A stretch of 64,000 nucleotides of DNA from Comamonadaceae bacterium (GTDB taxonomy: Bacteria; Pseudomonadota; Gammaproteobacteria; Burkholderiales; Burkholderiaceae_C): positions 169,974 through 233,973 of the forward strand of contig JAIXUC010000026.1 of NCBI GenBank assembly GCA_027483665.1, given 5' to 3'. Of the stretch, positions 51,389-59,814 are shown in pieces. The position numbers were made by a program, and so were the translations under genes. Within the stretch, counting starts at the first letter, position 1. The number at the start of each line of letters is the position of its first letter. The notes below the pieces were generated by a model. The model was not told the DNA's origin. It saw nothing but the letters and a program-made list of their open reading frames with translations, and made no database searches.

Positions 51389-51819
51389 TGCGTGCGCTCC
51401 TGGATGTGAATGTCCTGATTGCACTGCTGGACAGCGGACACACCATGCACGGGCGAGCCATGGACTGGCTGGCCCGTGAAGCTCAACTGGGGTGGGCCAC
51501 CTGTCCCATCACACAAAACGGTGTGGTGCGCATCATGTCGCAGCCCGGTTACCCAACACCCAGGCCAGCGGCCCAGGTGGCACACCGCTTAGGACTGGCT
51601 TGTGCTTCGGTGGAACACGCTTTTTGGCCCGATGACATCAACTTGCTTGCCACTGGGCTGATCGACTGGCAGCGCGTTTTGGGCCATCGCCAAGTGACGG
51701 ATACCTACCTGCTGGCTCTGTGCGTTCAAAACGACGGGCGTTTCGTCACCTTTGATCAGCGCATCAAGCCAAGTGTCGTGAACGGGGCCACAGCCGCCCA
51801 TCTCGCGCTCATTGCCTGA
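51388..51819 (+). CDS. PIN-domain toxin (VapC family)
   Basis: A 143-residue PIN-domain ribonuclease toxin. The metal-binding acidic residues are in MRALLDVNVLIALLDSGH (Asp near residue 6), the Asp in VTDTYLLALCVQNDG, and Asp in FVTFDQRI. The ITQNGVVRIMSQPG segment is typical of this VapC subfamily. It follows the antitoxin with stop-start overlap. All catalytic acids appear present, so the toxin is probably active. Confidence 0.9.
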   Translation: MRALLDVNVLIALLDSGHTMHGRAMDWLAREAQLGWATCPITQNGVVRIMSQPGYPTPRPAAQVAHRLGLACASVEHAFWPDDINLLATGLIDWQRVLGHRQVTDTYLLALCVQNDGRFVTFDQRIKPSVVNGATAAHLALIA

Positions 51820-51899
51820 AAAGCCCATCGTTGGTTTTCAAGATGGCTGGGCGCAAAGCCATCACCACGCATGCGCCGAATCGGGGTCGAGCAGAAGGT

Positions 51900-52895
51900 T
51901 CAGCCTTGCCCTTGCTGTTCCCTAGCGCGCTCTGCAGCGAGCTGCGCCGATTGCATGAACTCTTCCCAGAGACGTTGAACGATCTTGGCCTGCAGCGCGT
52001 CACGCGGCTTCTTTTCGGGCTCTCTGGAATGCGACTCCGCCAGGGCTTTTTTCACTGCAATGAACTGCAGAGGGTGAACGGTTCGCATCATGGCCATCTG
52101 GCCGTTGGCGCTCACGACCACTTGCTCAAAAGTTCTGCCCGATATCAACCGCTCGCCTGAAGAGACCTGAGTTGCCCAAAAGTCGTCTTCATCATCTGAC
52201 ATTCGCAGCGGGTGTGGGTCGCCATCCTTCGCGTCACGCCGAATCAGATCGACTTCAAAGCCATCGTTGTTGACCGCTGTTTGCTTCTTGTCGGACAGCA
52301 CGCGAAAGGATTTGTCCGCGCGCTGAAGAACACCAACCAAAGACGTGTCCAACCGATTCATTGCCGACATGAAGGCCACACGCTTGCGTGTATCGAACAG
52401 CAGGTCGATGTCCTGGGTTGCCATCGCACCTGACTGGACGCGAACGCCACAGAACGACTCATAGGCATAAAGCGCATGCGTGCCCACGGTGATGAACTGA
52501 TCTGCAATCCCGGCACGCTCCATTTCCTGAAGGATGCTCACGACCGTGTTGGGCGTGCGGCCCACGCCGTAGACCCGGTTGAGCTTGCGCGCTTCGTCGA
52601 GCTTCAAGGTGCGCGCCTTGAGCGTTTCAGCAGCAGACTGCTTGCGTGTCGTGAATCGCTCGTAGATGCGCTGCGTCTCGGTGGATCGTTTGCCCAGGGA
52701 GTGCTGTCCGCCACCGGCGTTGTTTCTGATGAGGTACTCCGTGCCGTTGATCTCTCGCCAGAGCATGGAGCCGCGGACCTCCAGCGATTCCTTCTTGGCT
52801 TGCAGCGCGTGAATGAAGGCGGTGCGGCTGTCGATGTACTGCCGCAACTGCATCTCCGAACACTCAACGAAGAGATCTTCAGTGGGTGAAGTCAT
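51900..52895 (-). CDS. GSU2403-type nucleotidyltransferase-fold protein
   Basis: A 331-residue protein of the nucleotidyltransferase superfamily. The central segment VGTHALYAYESF and then ATQDIDLLFDTRKRV shows the G-(T/S) and D-x-D pattern of minimal nucleotidyltransferases (PF12281-like). A long N-terminal helical region (residues 15-125) precedes it. No partner antitoxin gene is visible. It sits in the accessory region between toxin-antitoxin loci; its promoter region (52900-52970) is strikingly AT-rich. Function unknown; a toxin or defence role is only an inference. Confidence 0.75.
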   Translation of the reverse strand: MTSPTEDLFVECSEMQLRQYIDSRTAFIHALQAKKESLEVRGSMLWREINGTEYLIRNNAGGGQHSLGKRSTETQRIYERFTTRKQSAAETLKARTLKLDEARKLNRVYGVGRTPNTVVSILQEMERAGIADQFITVGTHALYAYESFCGVRVQSGAMATQDIDLLFDTRKRVAFMSAMNRLDTSLVGVLQRADKSFRVLSDKKQTAVNNDGFEVDLIRRDAKDGDPHPLRMSDDEDDFWATQVSSGERLISGRTFEQVVVSANGQMAMMRTVHPLQFIAVKKALAESHSREPEKKPRDALQAKIVQRLWEEFMQSAQLAAERAREQQGQG

Positions 52896-53071
52896 GGCTT
52901 TTCATGTGAATATTTAATTTATTCAATTTACTATGAAAACTTAATTAAAACAATGACTTAAAAGAATAAGCAGAACCCTGACCCAAGGTGAATTGTTGGT
53001 CGGTTCTTCCAAACGGCACAAAAGCACAGCGCTCCGCAGTGCGGTTGGACCCATCTGTGCGGCTGGTGGCC

Positions 53072-53090
53072 ACAAGCGATAAGCGCTTGT
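53072..53090. other. Inverted repeat downstream of the SRAP gene
   Basis: ACAAGCG (53072-53078) and CGCTTGT (53084-53090) are perfect inverted repeats with a five-base spacer, 17 bases beyond the SRAP stop. There is no U-tract, so a terminator role is uncertain. Confidence 0.35.
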
Positions 53091-53106
53091 CGCGGTTGGG
53101 CTGGAA

Positions 53107-53772
53107 TCACCCCACCGAAGGCGCAGCGCTGAACCGCTCGACAGGCGCCAGCCTGATCAAAGCGGTTGCCTGCTCCAGAGTCCCATGCAGCCAAGTGCCG
53201 ACATCCTCGAACTCAATCGGTACCACACTGCGCTTGTCTTGCATCTCCGGCGAGCGCTTGGGATCAGGCCGGTGCATGCGGTTCATGAGGGGGTGATGGT
53301 CGGCGTTCTGGGTGAGCATGGTGTAGCTCTCGTGGATCTCACTCGTTGCCTTGTCGACCCAGGTGTTCCAGATGCCAGCCAGCGCCCACAACGCCCCATC
53401 GGCTCGCCGAAAAGTCCAGCGGATGTGCTTGCCGGTCTCCCAGCAGGGCTCATCAAAGGAGACAGCCGGGATGATGCATCGCTGACCGCGGGCCCAGGGG
53501 TGCTTGTAAGAGGCCTTGTCCTTTAACTCCTCAGAGCGCGCGTTGCTGGTGGCAAAGCTCAGCTTCGCCGCCTTGGCAAACCATGGGATCAGACCCCATT
53601 GGCCGACCAAGGCTTGGAGGTGCGGCTCGGCCCCGTCTTTTGCAGCGCGGATGAACGGGCCCTGGCGTTGCGGAAAGACCTCGCTCGGCAGGAAGCTGAA
53701 CGGGTGGCGGCTGCCGATGTGCCAAGCGCGTTCGATGGCGGCGGCATCTGGGGCGATGTAGCGGGTGCACAT
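53107..53772 (-). CDS. SRAP (YedK/HMCES) family protein
   Basis: A 221-residue SOS-response-associated peptidase family protein, which shields abasic sites in single-stranded DNA by covalent attachment through Cys2. The start MCTRYIAPDA leaves the catalytic Cys at position 2. Other conserved residues are in FATSNARSEELK, GQRCIIPAVSFDEPC and LTQNADHHPLMNRMH, the last supplying the catalytic His. Length is typical. No clear LexA box is seen upstream. Confidence 0.92.
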   Translation of the reverse strand: MCTRYIAPDAAAIERAWHIGSRHPFSFLPSEVFPQRQGPFIRAAKDGAEPHLQALVGQWGLIPWFAKAAKLSFATSNARSEELKDKASYKHPWARGQRCIIPAVSFDEPCWETGKHIRWTFRRADGALWALAGIWNTWVDKATSEIHESYTMLTQNADHHPLMNRMHRPDPKRSPEMQDKRSVVPIEFEDVGTWLHGTLEQATALIRLAPVERFSAAPSVG

Positions 53773-53835
53773 CGGCCGATCGTACGGTTGCCAGCAACGC
53801 TGCTGGCGCAGCAGTACGCTATCGATTCATGCCGC

Positions 53836-53958
53836 CTAGGGATTGATGAGCAACGCTCCAGTGCCTTCGAAGTCGCTGACGTTGCGGGTGACGACATTCG
53901 CGTCAGCGCGACTGGCTTCGCGCAGCTCGGAGACGACATGGGTGTCCAGAACGTACAT
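53836..53958 (-). pseudogene. Internally deleted PIN toxin remnant (VapC/FitB-like)
   Basis: A 40-codon minus-strand frame begins MYVLDTHVVSELR, the usual start of VapC/FitB PIN toxins, and ends NVVTRNVSDFEGTG followed by a short tail, the usual end. The roughly 75-100 residues between them are missing, joined in frame at about residue 20. The catalytic core is therefore gone. The start overlaps the stop of an antitoxin remnant (TGATG), confirming a former toxin-antitoxin pair. Confidence 0.75.
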
Positions 53959-54077
53959 CAGCTGAGATCCGCTGCGCGATAGAGCTCACCAGCGCGAGGC
54001 GGATCGAATTCGACGTCGCCGGCGTCTGGCATCGAAAGCAAGCTCACGATGCTGGTCGTGGGACCAGACAACTCCTG
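53958..54077 (-). pseudogene. Antitoxin remnant (C-terminal tail only)
   Basis: A minus-strand frame that opens after a stop at 54078-54080 encodes about 39 residues ending GDVEFDPPRAGELYRAADLS, the characteristic C-terminal tail of antitoxins paired with FitB/VapC toxins. The DNA-binding N-terminus is absent from all frames upstream. It ends at the overlap with the toxin remnant start. Confidence 0.65.
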
Positions 54078-54160
54078 CTACTGCTCGATCGTCAAGACTA
54101 CGCCAAGACTGGAATCGCTACCCCGGGCTGGCTCGCAAGCGGCACCGAGCCTGGTGCCTG

Positions 54161-54595
54161 TCACGGCGTGCTGCGCAGCAAAACCGGCCTGATCTTCAGT
54201 CGCTGTGCGTTGCGGCTCAGAACATCATCCAGGGTCGCCATGTGCTTGGCACCCGCAGCTTCGGCACACGCCAAGTGGAGGGCGTCGCCGGCGCGCAAAG
54301 CGTTCGCGGCGTCGAGCACCAATTCGGCCGCGCGATGAAAGTGGGCGGGCGCGACAGGAAGCAATCGAAGGTCAGCAGCAGCCATACGCTCGAATCGCGT
54401 CCATGCAGCCTTTGCCTGTTGCGCGTCTATCGCGCCGGTGCGCTGCTTGATGCCCAAGGCGCTGGCGAACTCTGGAATGCACCAAGTGGCGGCCACGAGT
54501 TCGCCCTTCTCGCGTGCGTACCAGGCTGCAGCTGCCACGCTTTGGGGTTCGTTCAAGAACAAGGGCACGAGTACGCTGGTGTCGACGTAGACCAT
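54161..54595 (-). CDS. PIN-domain toxin (second pair)
   Basis: A 144-residue VapC-type PIN ribonuclease. The acidic residues are seen in MVYVDTSVLVPLFL (Asp 5), in CIPEFASALG (Glu), in LRAGDALHLACAEAAG (Asp) and in MATLDDVLSRNA. The start at 54595 is one base after the antitoxin stop, so the pair is coupled. All catalytic positions are present and the toxin appears intact. Unlike the first pair, it is partnered by an AbrB-type antitoxin. Confidence 0.9.
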   Translation of the reverse strand: MVYVDTSVLVPLFLNEPQSVAAAAWYAREKGELVAATWCIPEFASALGIKQRTGAIDAQQAKAAWTRFERMAAADLRLLPVAPAHFHRAAELVLDAANALRAGDALHLACAEAAGAKHMATLDDVLSRNAQRLKIRPVLLRSTP

Positions 54596-54596
54596 G

Positions 54597-54842
54597 TCAG
54601 TACCGTGCCCCACTGCGCAACTCATCCATGACGGACTCGCCCATGGGCATGGCGCTGCGGGCCTCGTTCAGCTCGAGCGCAAATGCCTTGCGATCCCAGT
54701 GCGCTGCCCGAATCGACAGGCTGCCGTCGACAGTGATGTGGGCCTCCACCGTAGCTCCTTCGTGTAACCCGAGCTGGCGCACGATTTCAGAGGGGATTCG
54801 CAGGGCAAGGCTGTTGCCCCATTTGGCGACTTGGAGATCCAT
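54597..54842 (-). CDS. AbrB/MazE-type antitoxin (second pair)
   Basis: An 81-residue antitoxin. The N-terminal swapped-hairpin motif VAKWGNSLALRIPSEIVRQL and GLHEGATVEAHI is that of AbrB/SpoVT-type antitoxins; the C-terminal tail (RKAFALELNEARSAM) would bind the toxin. The start at 54842 is the ATG before the conserved region. An 8-bp perfect inverted repeat overlaps the promoter side and is its likely operator. Confidence 0.9.
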   Translation of the reverse strand: MDLQVAKWGNSLALRIPSEIVRQLGLHEGATVEAHITVDGSLSIRAAHWDRKAFALELNEARSAMPMGESVMDELRSGARY

Positions 54843-54870
54843 GATGTATATCCTAAGGTGTTTATACATC
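54843..54870. promoter_or_regulatory. Operator-like inverted repeat before the abrB-type antitoxin
   Basis: GATGTATA (54843-54850) and TATACATC (54863-54870) form a perfect 8-bp inverted repeat with a 12-base spacer, beginning one base upstream of the antitoxin ATG. It is well placed for autorepression. Confidence 0.6.
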
Positions 54871-54954
54871 CTACTGGCTGATCTCCGCCTGTCAAGCGGC
54901 TGCTTCTACGGACACCCCGTGGGCTGCCGTATGCCAACAGTCACCGGCACAGCA

Positions 54955-55914
54955 TCACACCCACACCAGCCGCTCGTTCGATAGCTCAGCCTCGCCACTC
55001 CAGCGGTAAGCAACCAGCTTGCCGCCCTTGGCGACGGACCAGTCCAGGCAGGCGAGCTTGGGGCTTTCTATGGCGGGGTGGCCGCTGAACCAGTGATGGC
55101 CGACGAAGATGGGCGATCCACGAATCTCGTCGATCACGAGCTCTGTGGGCCAAGCCATGCCTTTGAGCGTTTCCTCTTGCCCACGGGGAACCAGTGCAAT
55201 CTGGTGAAACTCTGTGGCCCAGTGCCGCCAACTGGCCACGCGTACATCCGGGTGCCTGTGGCCGGCCTTGTCCACGATGAATCGCCCCGCTGGCAGGGCA
55301 ATTTCAAGGCCGCAGGTCAGCAGCTCACGCGCCCACTGGATGCGGGAATTCCGGTCATAAGCCTTGTTGAGCAACTCATCACTCAACCACGCGCCCTCGG
55401 TCCACCCCGCTGCTGCGAGCGTGTCGACCGCTTCTTGGTCCCAGCAGGCATGGACCACCCGCAGGGCGCCAAGGTCGAGCGCTGGCGGTAGGGAGCGAAA
55501 CCACTTCACCCAAGCTAGATGGGCCGTGCTGCCCTCGCCGACCTGCTTCAGAAACTCGGCATGCTGATCTTTGTTCTTGGCGCACTCCTCAGCGTTAGTG
55601 CCGCTGGGGTTGCGATTGACCCGCAGAGATTCGCCCGGCTCCCACGGCGATGGCGTGATGTACCCGATGGCGTTGAACTCGTGGTTGCCCATGACGCAGC
55701 GGGCGTGTCCGTTGTCGACCATGGCGCGGGCGATCTCCAGCACCCGCAGTTGTTCAGGGCCACGATCAATGAGATCGCCCAACAAAATGAGTTGCCGGCC
55801 CTCGGGAGGCCTGTACCCCTGGCCATGCGGGCTGTAGCCCAGCTTGTGCAGCAAAGCTTCGAGCGGCCTTGCATGCCCGTGGACATCGCCCACGACGTCA
55901 TAGCCATTGGTCAT
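54955..55914 (-). CDS. PPP-type metallophosphoesterase
   Basis: A 319-residue phosphoprotein-phosphatase-superfamily enzyme. Metal ligands are in DVVGDVHGHARPLE, LLGDLIDRGPEQLR and VMGNHEFNAIG; a later His (HHWFSGHPA) fits the final ligands. It resembles the PrpA/ApaH-like bacterial group; protein or diadenosine polyphosphate substrates are both possible. The start at 55914 was chosen because the conserved GDVHGH follows closely. It lies downstream of the ClpP-like membrane protein gene on the same strand, 78 bases away. Confidence 0.88.
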   Translation of the reverse strand: MTNGYDVVGDVHGHARPLEALLHKLGYSPHGQGYRPPEGRQLILLGDLIDRGPEQLRVLEIARAMVDNGHARCVMGNHEFNAIGYITPSPWEPGESLRVNRNPSGTNAEECAKNKDQHAEFLKQVGEGSTAHLAWVKWFRSLPPALDLGALRVVHACWDQEAVDTLAAAGWTEGAWLSDELLNKAYDRNSRIQWARELLTCGLEIALPAGRFIVDKAGHRHPDVRVASWRHWATEFHQIALVPRGQEETLKGMAWPTELVIDEIRGSPIFVGHHWFSGHPAIESPKLACLDWSVAKGGKLVAYRWSGEAELSNERLVWV

Positions 55915-55992
55915 CGCCTCACTCCCTGTTTCTTGATGGGCAGTACCCGCACGCGTCAGCATCTAGCAGCATTCGACAGCACGCACCAGCCT

Positions 55993-57393
55993 TCAAGGTC
56001 TCGGCCCAGCCGTGCCTTCTGGCTTCGGGGCCGATGGAATGATCTCGGACGCCACCCCCTGCGCGACCAGCTCCTCCACCGGCGCCTTGTACATGTCCCA
56101 GCCGGGCGTGCTGAAGGCCCGCTGGATGAAGCGCTCGGTTACGCCGCGCTCGCGCATCAGGTCAGCCATGCGGTGCTCGATCGGGCCCCAGTCTGAGTCG
56201 TAATCGCCCAAGATCGAGTAGCTGCGGTGAAAGCCGACCGTGCCGTACTCGGCCACCGCCCTTTGCTTGCCCTGCAGAAACGGCAGCGTGCAGGCACTGG
56301 AGCAAGACTGAAGCACCGCCGTTCTCTGGATGCCCGACATCGCCACCGCGTCAGCCAGTCCGAAGCCCTCGATCACAAAGCCGCCGGGGCTTGCGAGAAC
56401 CAGGTCCGTGGCCGTGGGGTGCTGCAGCAAAGCTTCACGAAAAGCCTTCGTGCTGCCAATGCCCAGCGGGCCGCTCAGGCTCAGTTCCTTGGTGGTTCCG
56501 TTGGCGTGCCAGTTGGTCACTCGGAACTCTGCTGGCGGGTCGCCCACCGCGTAAGCCAGCCACCACAAAGACAGCAACATACCGCTGCCGTAGACCGTCA
56601 CCCCGGACATCAGGGCGGCTGCAGCCAGGTTCAGCGCCACCAGCCCAGTCGTTATCCAAGGGTTGAAGATGTCGCCCACCCGGCGCAAGCCGCTGCGCAC
56701 CGCGCCGACCGCCCAGGCGGCGTTGAAGCCCACAGACCATGCGGCCACAGCCAACCCCACCCAAGTCCAGAACAGGTAGTTGTTGTCCACGTCCCAAGCC
56801 TGGTTGCTCAGGTATGTCGCGACAACAGCACCTATGAATGCACCAAAAAAGCCGACCAGCAAGGTGAGCTTCAGACCCCACTGCCCGCGTGCGATCAGCC
56901 AAAAGCGCGGGTCCAGGTGTCTGCGGGCGGAGGTTTTGGAAGCGCTGGGGGCGACGTCGGCATAGCCGAACTCGTCACCCTCCGCAGACAACATCTCCGA
57001 GGGCAGCCGAGGCCCGAAGCCCCCGGCATACACGCGGTGCTGCTTCTTTCGGCGCGCAGGCTCCAGCACCGAGGTGTCCAGCCAATGCCGCAGCTTGATC
57101 GTGGGCGTGTTGGTGCTTTTCTGGGTGAGGCGCAAGAAGGTATCGGCTGCGATGAAGGCGTCCACCGAAGGCGGCATGCAGCGCACCGCGCCCGGGTGCT
57201 GGCGATGCAGCGCATCAACGGGGCCTAAGCCCGGCATCCATTGGCGCAGGTCTTCCAGCCGCAACCACAACTGCCCGGCCTGGTCTTCTGCAATGCGCAG
57301 CCGATGGTGGGCGTGGCGTTCGGTCCAGTTGCGCTGCGGTTCTATGGATAGCAGTTTGGCGGGCATGGCGGTGAGCTTAAGTTGAAGCGCCAT
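55993..57393 (-). CDS. Membrane protein with ClpP-like (COG3904-type) C-terminal domain and BRO-like N-terminus
   Basis: A 466-residue protein in three parts. Residues 1-120 are soluble; WLRLEDLRQWMPGLG and KLRHWLDTSVLEPARRK faintly recall BRO-N domains. Residues 170-285 contain three or four membrane helices (LTLLVGFFGAFIGAVVATYL, FWTWVGLAVAAWSVGFNAAW, and further). Residues 295-450 resemble a ClpP/crotonase-fold domain: LVLASPGGFVIEGFG, a candidate Ser in QSCSSACTLPFL and a candidate His in TVGFHRSY. A protease role is therefore plausible but unproven. The combination is unusual. It precedes the phosphoesterase gene. Confidence 0.7.
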   Translation of the reverse strand: MALQLKLTAMPAKLLSIEPQRNWTERHAHHRLRIAEDQAGQLWLRLEDLRQWMPGLGPVDALHRQHPGAVRCMPPSVDAFIAADTFLRLTQKSTNTPTIKLRHWLDTSVLEPARRKKQHRVYAGGFGPRLPSEMLSAEGDEFGYADVAPSASKTSARRHLDPRFWLIARGQWGLKLTLLVGFFGAFIGAVVATYLSNQAWDVDNNYLFWTWVGLAVAAWSVGFNAAWAVGAVRSGLRRVGDIFNPWITTGLVALNLAAAALMSGVTVYGSGMLLSLWWLAYAVGDPPAEFRVTNWHANGTTKELSLSGPLGIGSTKAFREALLQHPTATDLVLASPGGFVIEGFGLADAVAMSGIQRTAVLQSCSSACTLPFLQGKQRAVAEYGTVGFHRSYSILGDYDSDWGPIEHRMADLMRERGVTERFIQRAFSTPGWDMYKAPVEELVAQGVASEIIPSAPKPEGTAGPRP

Positions 57394-57580
57394 GGTGAGC
57401 GCTTTGAGGTGGGTTGCAGAGGCAGTTCGCTGCCTACAGCAAGTGCAGGTAGCAGAGGGGATGCGTCACATTCTTCAAAGCGAGGGCATCGCCATGTGCT
57501 CCACCGCGAGCGCCATCGGCTGGACGCTCATCCAGCCCCACAGGCTCATCCCAAGACACCCTGCCACCGCCACGGGCTGG

Positions 57581-57896
57581 TCAGGCCGACAGCCAGGTGA
57601 ACTGGGCTCTTGGAAGCAGGCGCTTGAAATCGGCGTCGAAACTGGCCACTTGCTCACCTTGGTGAATGGCTGCAGCCGCCAGCCAGGCGTCGGGGATGTC
57701 ATTGGCCGCCAGCGATTGGTCGGTGCACAGCTTGCGCAGCACTGGCCACTCGGCACCCAGTTCTGGGCGCTCCACGCTCGGTGCTGACAGCAGCGCGTCG
57801 ATGAAGCGCAAGGCCTCAGAGACGGGCGTGGGCTGCGGCGTGGTGCGGGTGGTCACTGCATGAAGCAGCCAACAAAACGTTGACGTCGGGCGTCAT
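57581..57896 (-). pseudogene. Frameshifted, internally deleted PIN toxin
   Basis: A PIN toxin starts at 57896 with MTPDVNVLLAAS and runs about 24 codons before a stop. The C-terminal half continues in another frame (EALRFIDALLSA, then AAAIHQGEQVASFDADFKRLL), the usual second half with its Asp residues. About 40 residues between the two halves are missing, so the join is a deletion that also shifts the frame. An antitoxin remnant precedes it. Confidence 0.75.
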
Positions 57897-57899
57897 GGC

Positions 57900-58064
57900 C
57901 TAGGCGTCCTGATCGGCAGCGTCCAGCATGGCCTTGTTGCTCAACCCGCTGAGCCCTGGCGCCAGCCCGCCCTTGCCGCGGTAGACGGGCAGGCGCACGC
58001 GCTTTGCGCTCACTTGCTGCGCACGCATGCGCAGTTGCAGCCCTTCTTCGATCAGGCGCGTCAA
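57900..58064 (-). pseudogene. Antitoxin remnant (VapB C-terminal part)
   Basis: The frame ends LTRLIEEGLQLRM and KRVRLPVYRGKGGL, then SNKAMLDAADQDA, the tail of VapB antitoxins paired with this PIN family. Upstream of about 58064 the similarity is lost and the reading frame continues into unrelated sequence, so the N-terminal DNA-binding part is missing. It ends three bases before the toxin remnant start, a normal operon spacing. Confidence 0.65.
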
Positions 58065-58471
58065 GCACGGGGGCAGCGCCGGTCGACCACAACCTGAAGC
58101 GAAGTGAACCGCCACGTACTGTTGGATCACCCGCCAGACCATGAGCCCGGCTGCGCGAATAAGTGGGAACTTCATGCTGAACAGATCGGCTACGCGTGGG
58201 CGAAACATGTCTGCGGTTTGAGCGGTGCAGGTGGAGGGACTCGTAGGCAGCAGACTTCGCAGACAAGTACAGATCCGATGCTATCTCGCCTGCAGATATC
58301 GCACCGGAATTCAGCAGATATCACCCTGCGAATCAACAACTTGCGTGCTACTCAAAGCGGGCCCGGCTATCACGCATCGGCCATAAAACACGCCTGCCAC
58401 TGGAGTTGCAAGCGCAAAGCAGGGCAAACGCACAGCGCCCACAGGACTGTTTTTTCTATCAGGGGGCTACA
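58065..58471. other. Non-coding stretch before the restriction-modification system
   Basis: No gene is seen. A nine-base direct repeat GCAGATATC occurs twice near 58290-58325. Composition shifts toward AT near the right end as the transferred restriction-modification genes begin. Confidence 0.4.
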
Positions 58472-58492
58472 TACCGGACATTTTGTCCGGTA
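58472..58492. promoter_or_regulatory. Operator of the methyltransferase gene
   Basis: TACCGGACA (58472-58480) and TGTCCGGTA (58484-58492) form a perfect 9-bp inverted repeat with spacer TTT, ending 11 bases before the ATG at 58504. The GGACA-N3-TGTCC core is close to the operator I recall for M.SsoII (GGACA-AAT-TGTCC), a methyltransferase that represses its own gene through its N-terminal HTH. This recall needs checking. Confidence 0.65.
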
Positions 58493-58503
58493 AGATTTCC
58501 TAC

Positions 58504-59769
58504 ATGAGCACACAAACGACCTTTCACGAGCCTACGGCATTGGGTTTCCTTGCTGCAGCGCGCCAACACCACTCACAAGCCGCAATTGCAAAACACCTCG
58601 GTGTTAGCGAGCGACAAGTCAGACGGTGGGAGGTCCGGGAGTCACAGCCACCCCAATACGTGGCCATGGCATTACAAAGGTTGTTGCCATACGAGCCAAT
58701 TGCAAATCCAAACGCTGATTTCAAGTTTATCGACTTGTTCGCCGGTATCGGCGGCATAAGGCTCGCTTTCGAAGGCATTGGCGGTCAGTGCGTGTTTACC
58801 AGTGAGTGGGATAGCTATGCACAACGTACCTATATGGCCAACTTTGGTGGGCAGCATCCCATTAATGGGGACATCACCAAAATAGCTGCTGAAGACATTC
58901 CAGATCATGATGTGCTGCTCGGCGGATTTCCTTGTCAGCCATTCTCGATTGCCGGTGTTTCAAAGAAAAATGCGTTAGGGAAGGCGCACGGTTTCGCAGA
59001 CGAAACCCAAGGCACGCTATTCTTTGATGTGGCACGCATCATCGCCACCAAGAAGCCTAAGGCGTTCTTACTAGAAAACGTCAAAAACTTGCAGTCACAC
59101 GATAAGGGTCGCACTTTTGATGTGATCTTGCGTACATTGCGCGATGAGTTGGGTTATCAAGTTTTTCACAAAGTGATTGATGGTGCCCATTTCGTGCCAC
59201 AGCATCGCGAACGAATCATCATTGTCGGATTCCGCGAGCCAGCTGAATTCGAATGGAATAATCTGAATTTACCAGCAAAAGGAAATCATACTTTGAGCGA
59301 AATCTTGCATAAAAGCACTGGCGAACCGTTTGTTGATGAGGATGGCTCCAACTATTACGATTACCCAAAGCGCCGTGTACTTGATAAATACACGCTGACT
59401 GACAACCTTTGGCTTTACCTTCAAAGGTACAAAAAGAAGCACGCTGCTGCTGGAAACGGTTTTGGCTTTGGCCTAGTCACTCCGAAGAGCGTTACGCGCA
59501 CTCTTTCAGCACGCTATTACAAGGACGGCTCAGAGATACTTTTCAGTCAGGGCACCAAGAAAAATCCACGTAGATTGACCCCACGTGAATGCGCTCGACT
59601 CATGGGATTTCCCGACACATTCAAGATCCCAGTTTCAGACACAAGAGCCTACAAACAATTTGGTAATTCTGTAGTTGTACCGGTCATGAAAGCAGTTGCG
59701 CTTGCAATGAAGCCTTTGATATCTGAAGCCGTGCAAAAGGAAATGCAGCCAGTCCGCCGGGCAGCGTAA
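58504..59769 (+). CDS. DNA (cytosine-5) methyltransferase with N-terminal HTH (Dcm/M.EcoRII/M.SsoII type)
   Basis: A 421-residue C5 methyltransferase. An N-terminal helix-turn-helix (about residues 24-60, [20 protein letters not shown]) precedes motif [17 protein letters not shown] (75-90), the catalytic Cys 144 in [15 protein letters not shown] at 191-193, [11 protein letters not shown], and motifs IX-X ([24 protein letters not shown]). The target-recognition part NGFGFGLV...[11 protein letters not shown] is Dcm-like, so CCWGG or CCNGG is the likely site. The ATG at 58504 sits beneath a perfect inverted repeat; the HTH probably represses its own promoter. More AT-rich than its neighbours, suggesting transfer. 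Confidence 0.94.
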   Translation: MSTQTTFHEPTALGFLAAARQHHSQAAIAKHLGVSERQVRRWEVRESQPPQYVAMALQRLLPYEPIANPNADFKFIDLFAGIGGIRLAFEGIGGQCVFTSEWDSYAQRTYMANFGGQHPINGDITKIAAEDIPDHDVLLGGFPCQPFSIAGVSKKNALGKAHGFADETQGTLFFDVARIIATKKPKAFLLENVKNLQSHDKGRTFDVILRTLRDELGYQVFHKVIDGAHFVPQHRERIIIVGFREPAEFEWNNLNLPAKGNHTLSEILHKSTGEPFVDEDGSNYYDYPKRRVLDKYTLTDNLWLYLQRYKKKHAAAGNGFGFGLVTPKSVTRTLSARYYKDGSEILFSQGTKKNPRRLTPRECARLMGFPDTFKIPVSDTRAYKQFGNSVVVPVMKAVALAMKPLISEAVQKEMQPVRRAA

Positions 59770-59814
59770 CCAAAAATTTACCTCTTGAATATCGAGAAAA
59801 GTAGGTGGCGTCAG

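Noticed and set aside
53775..53830. LexA box before the SRAP gene
   Set aside because: The visible palindrome CTGCTG-CGC-CAGCAG does not match the CTG-N10-CAG LexA pattern.
58483..58503. TTG start for the methyltransferase
   Set aside because: It would lie inside the operator repeat; the ATG at 58504 gives a normal N-terminus.
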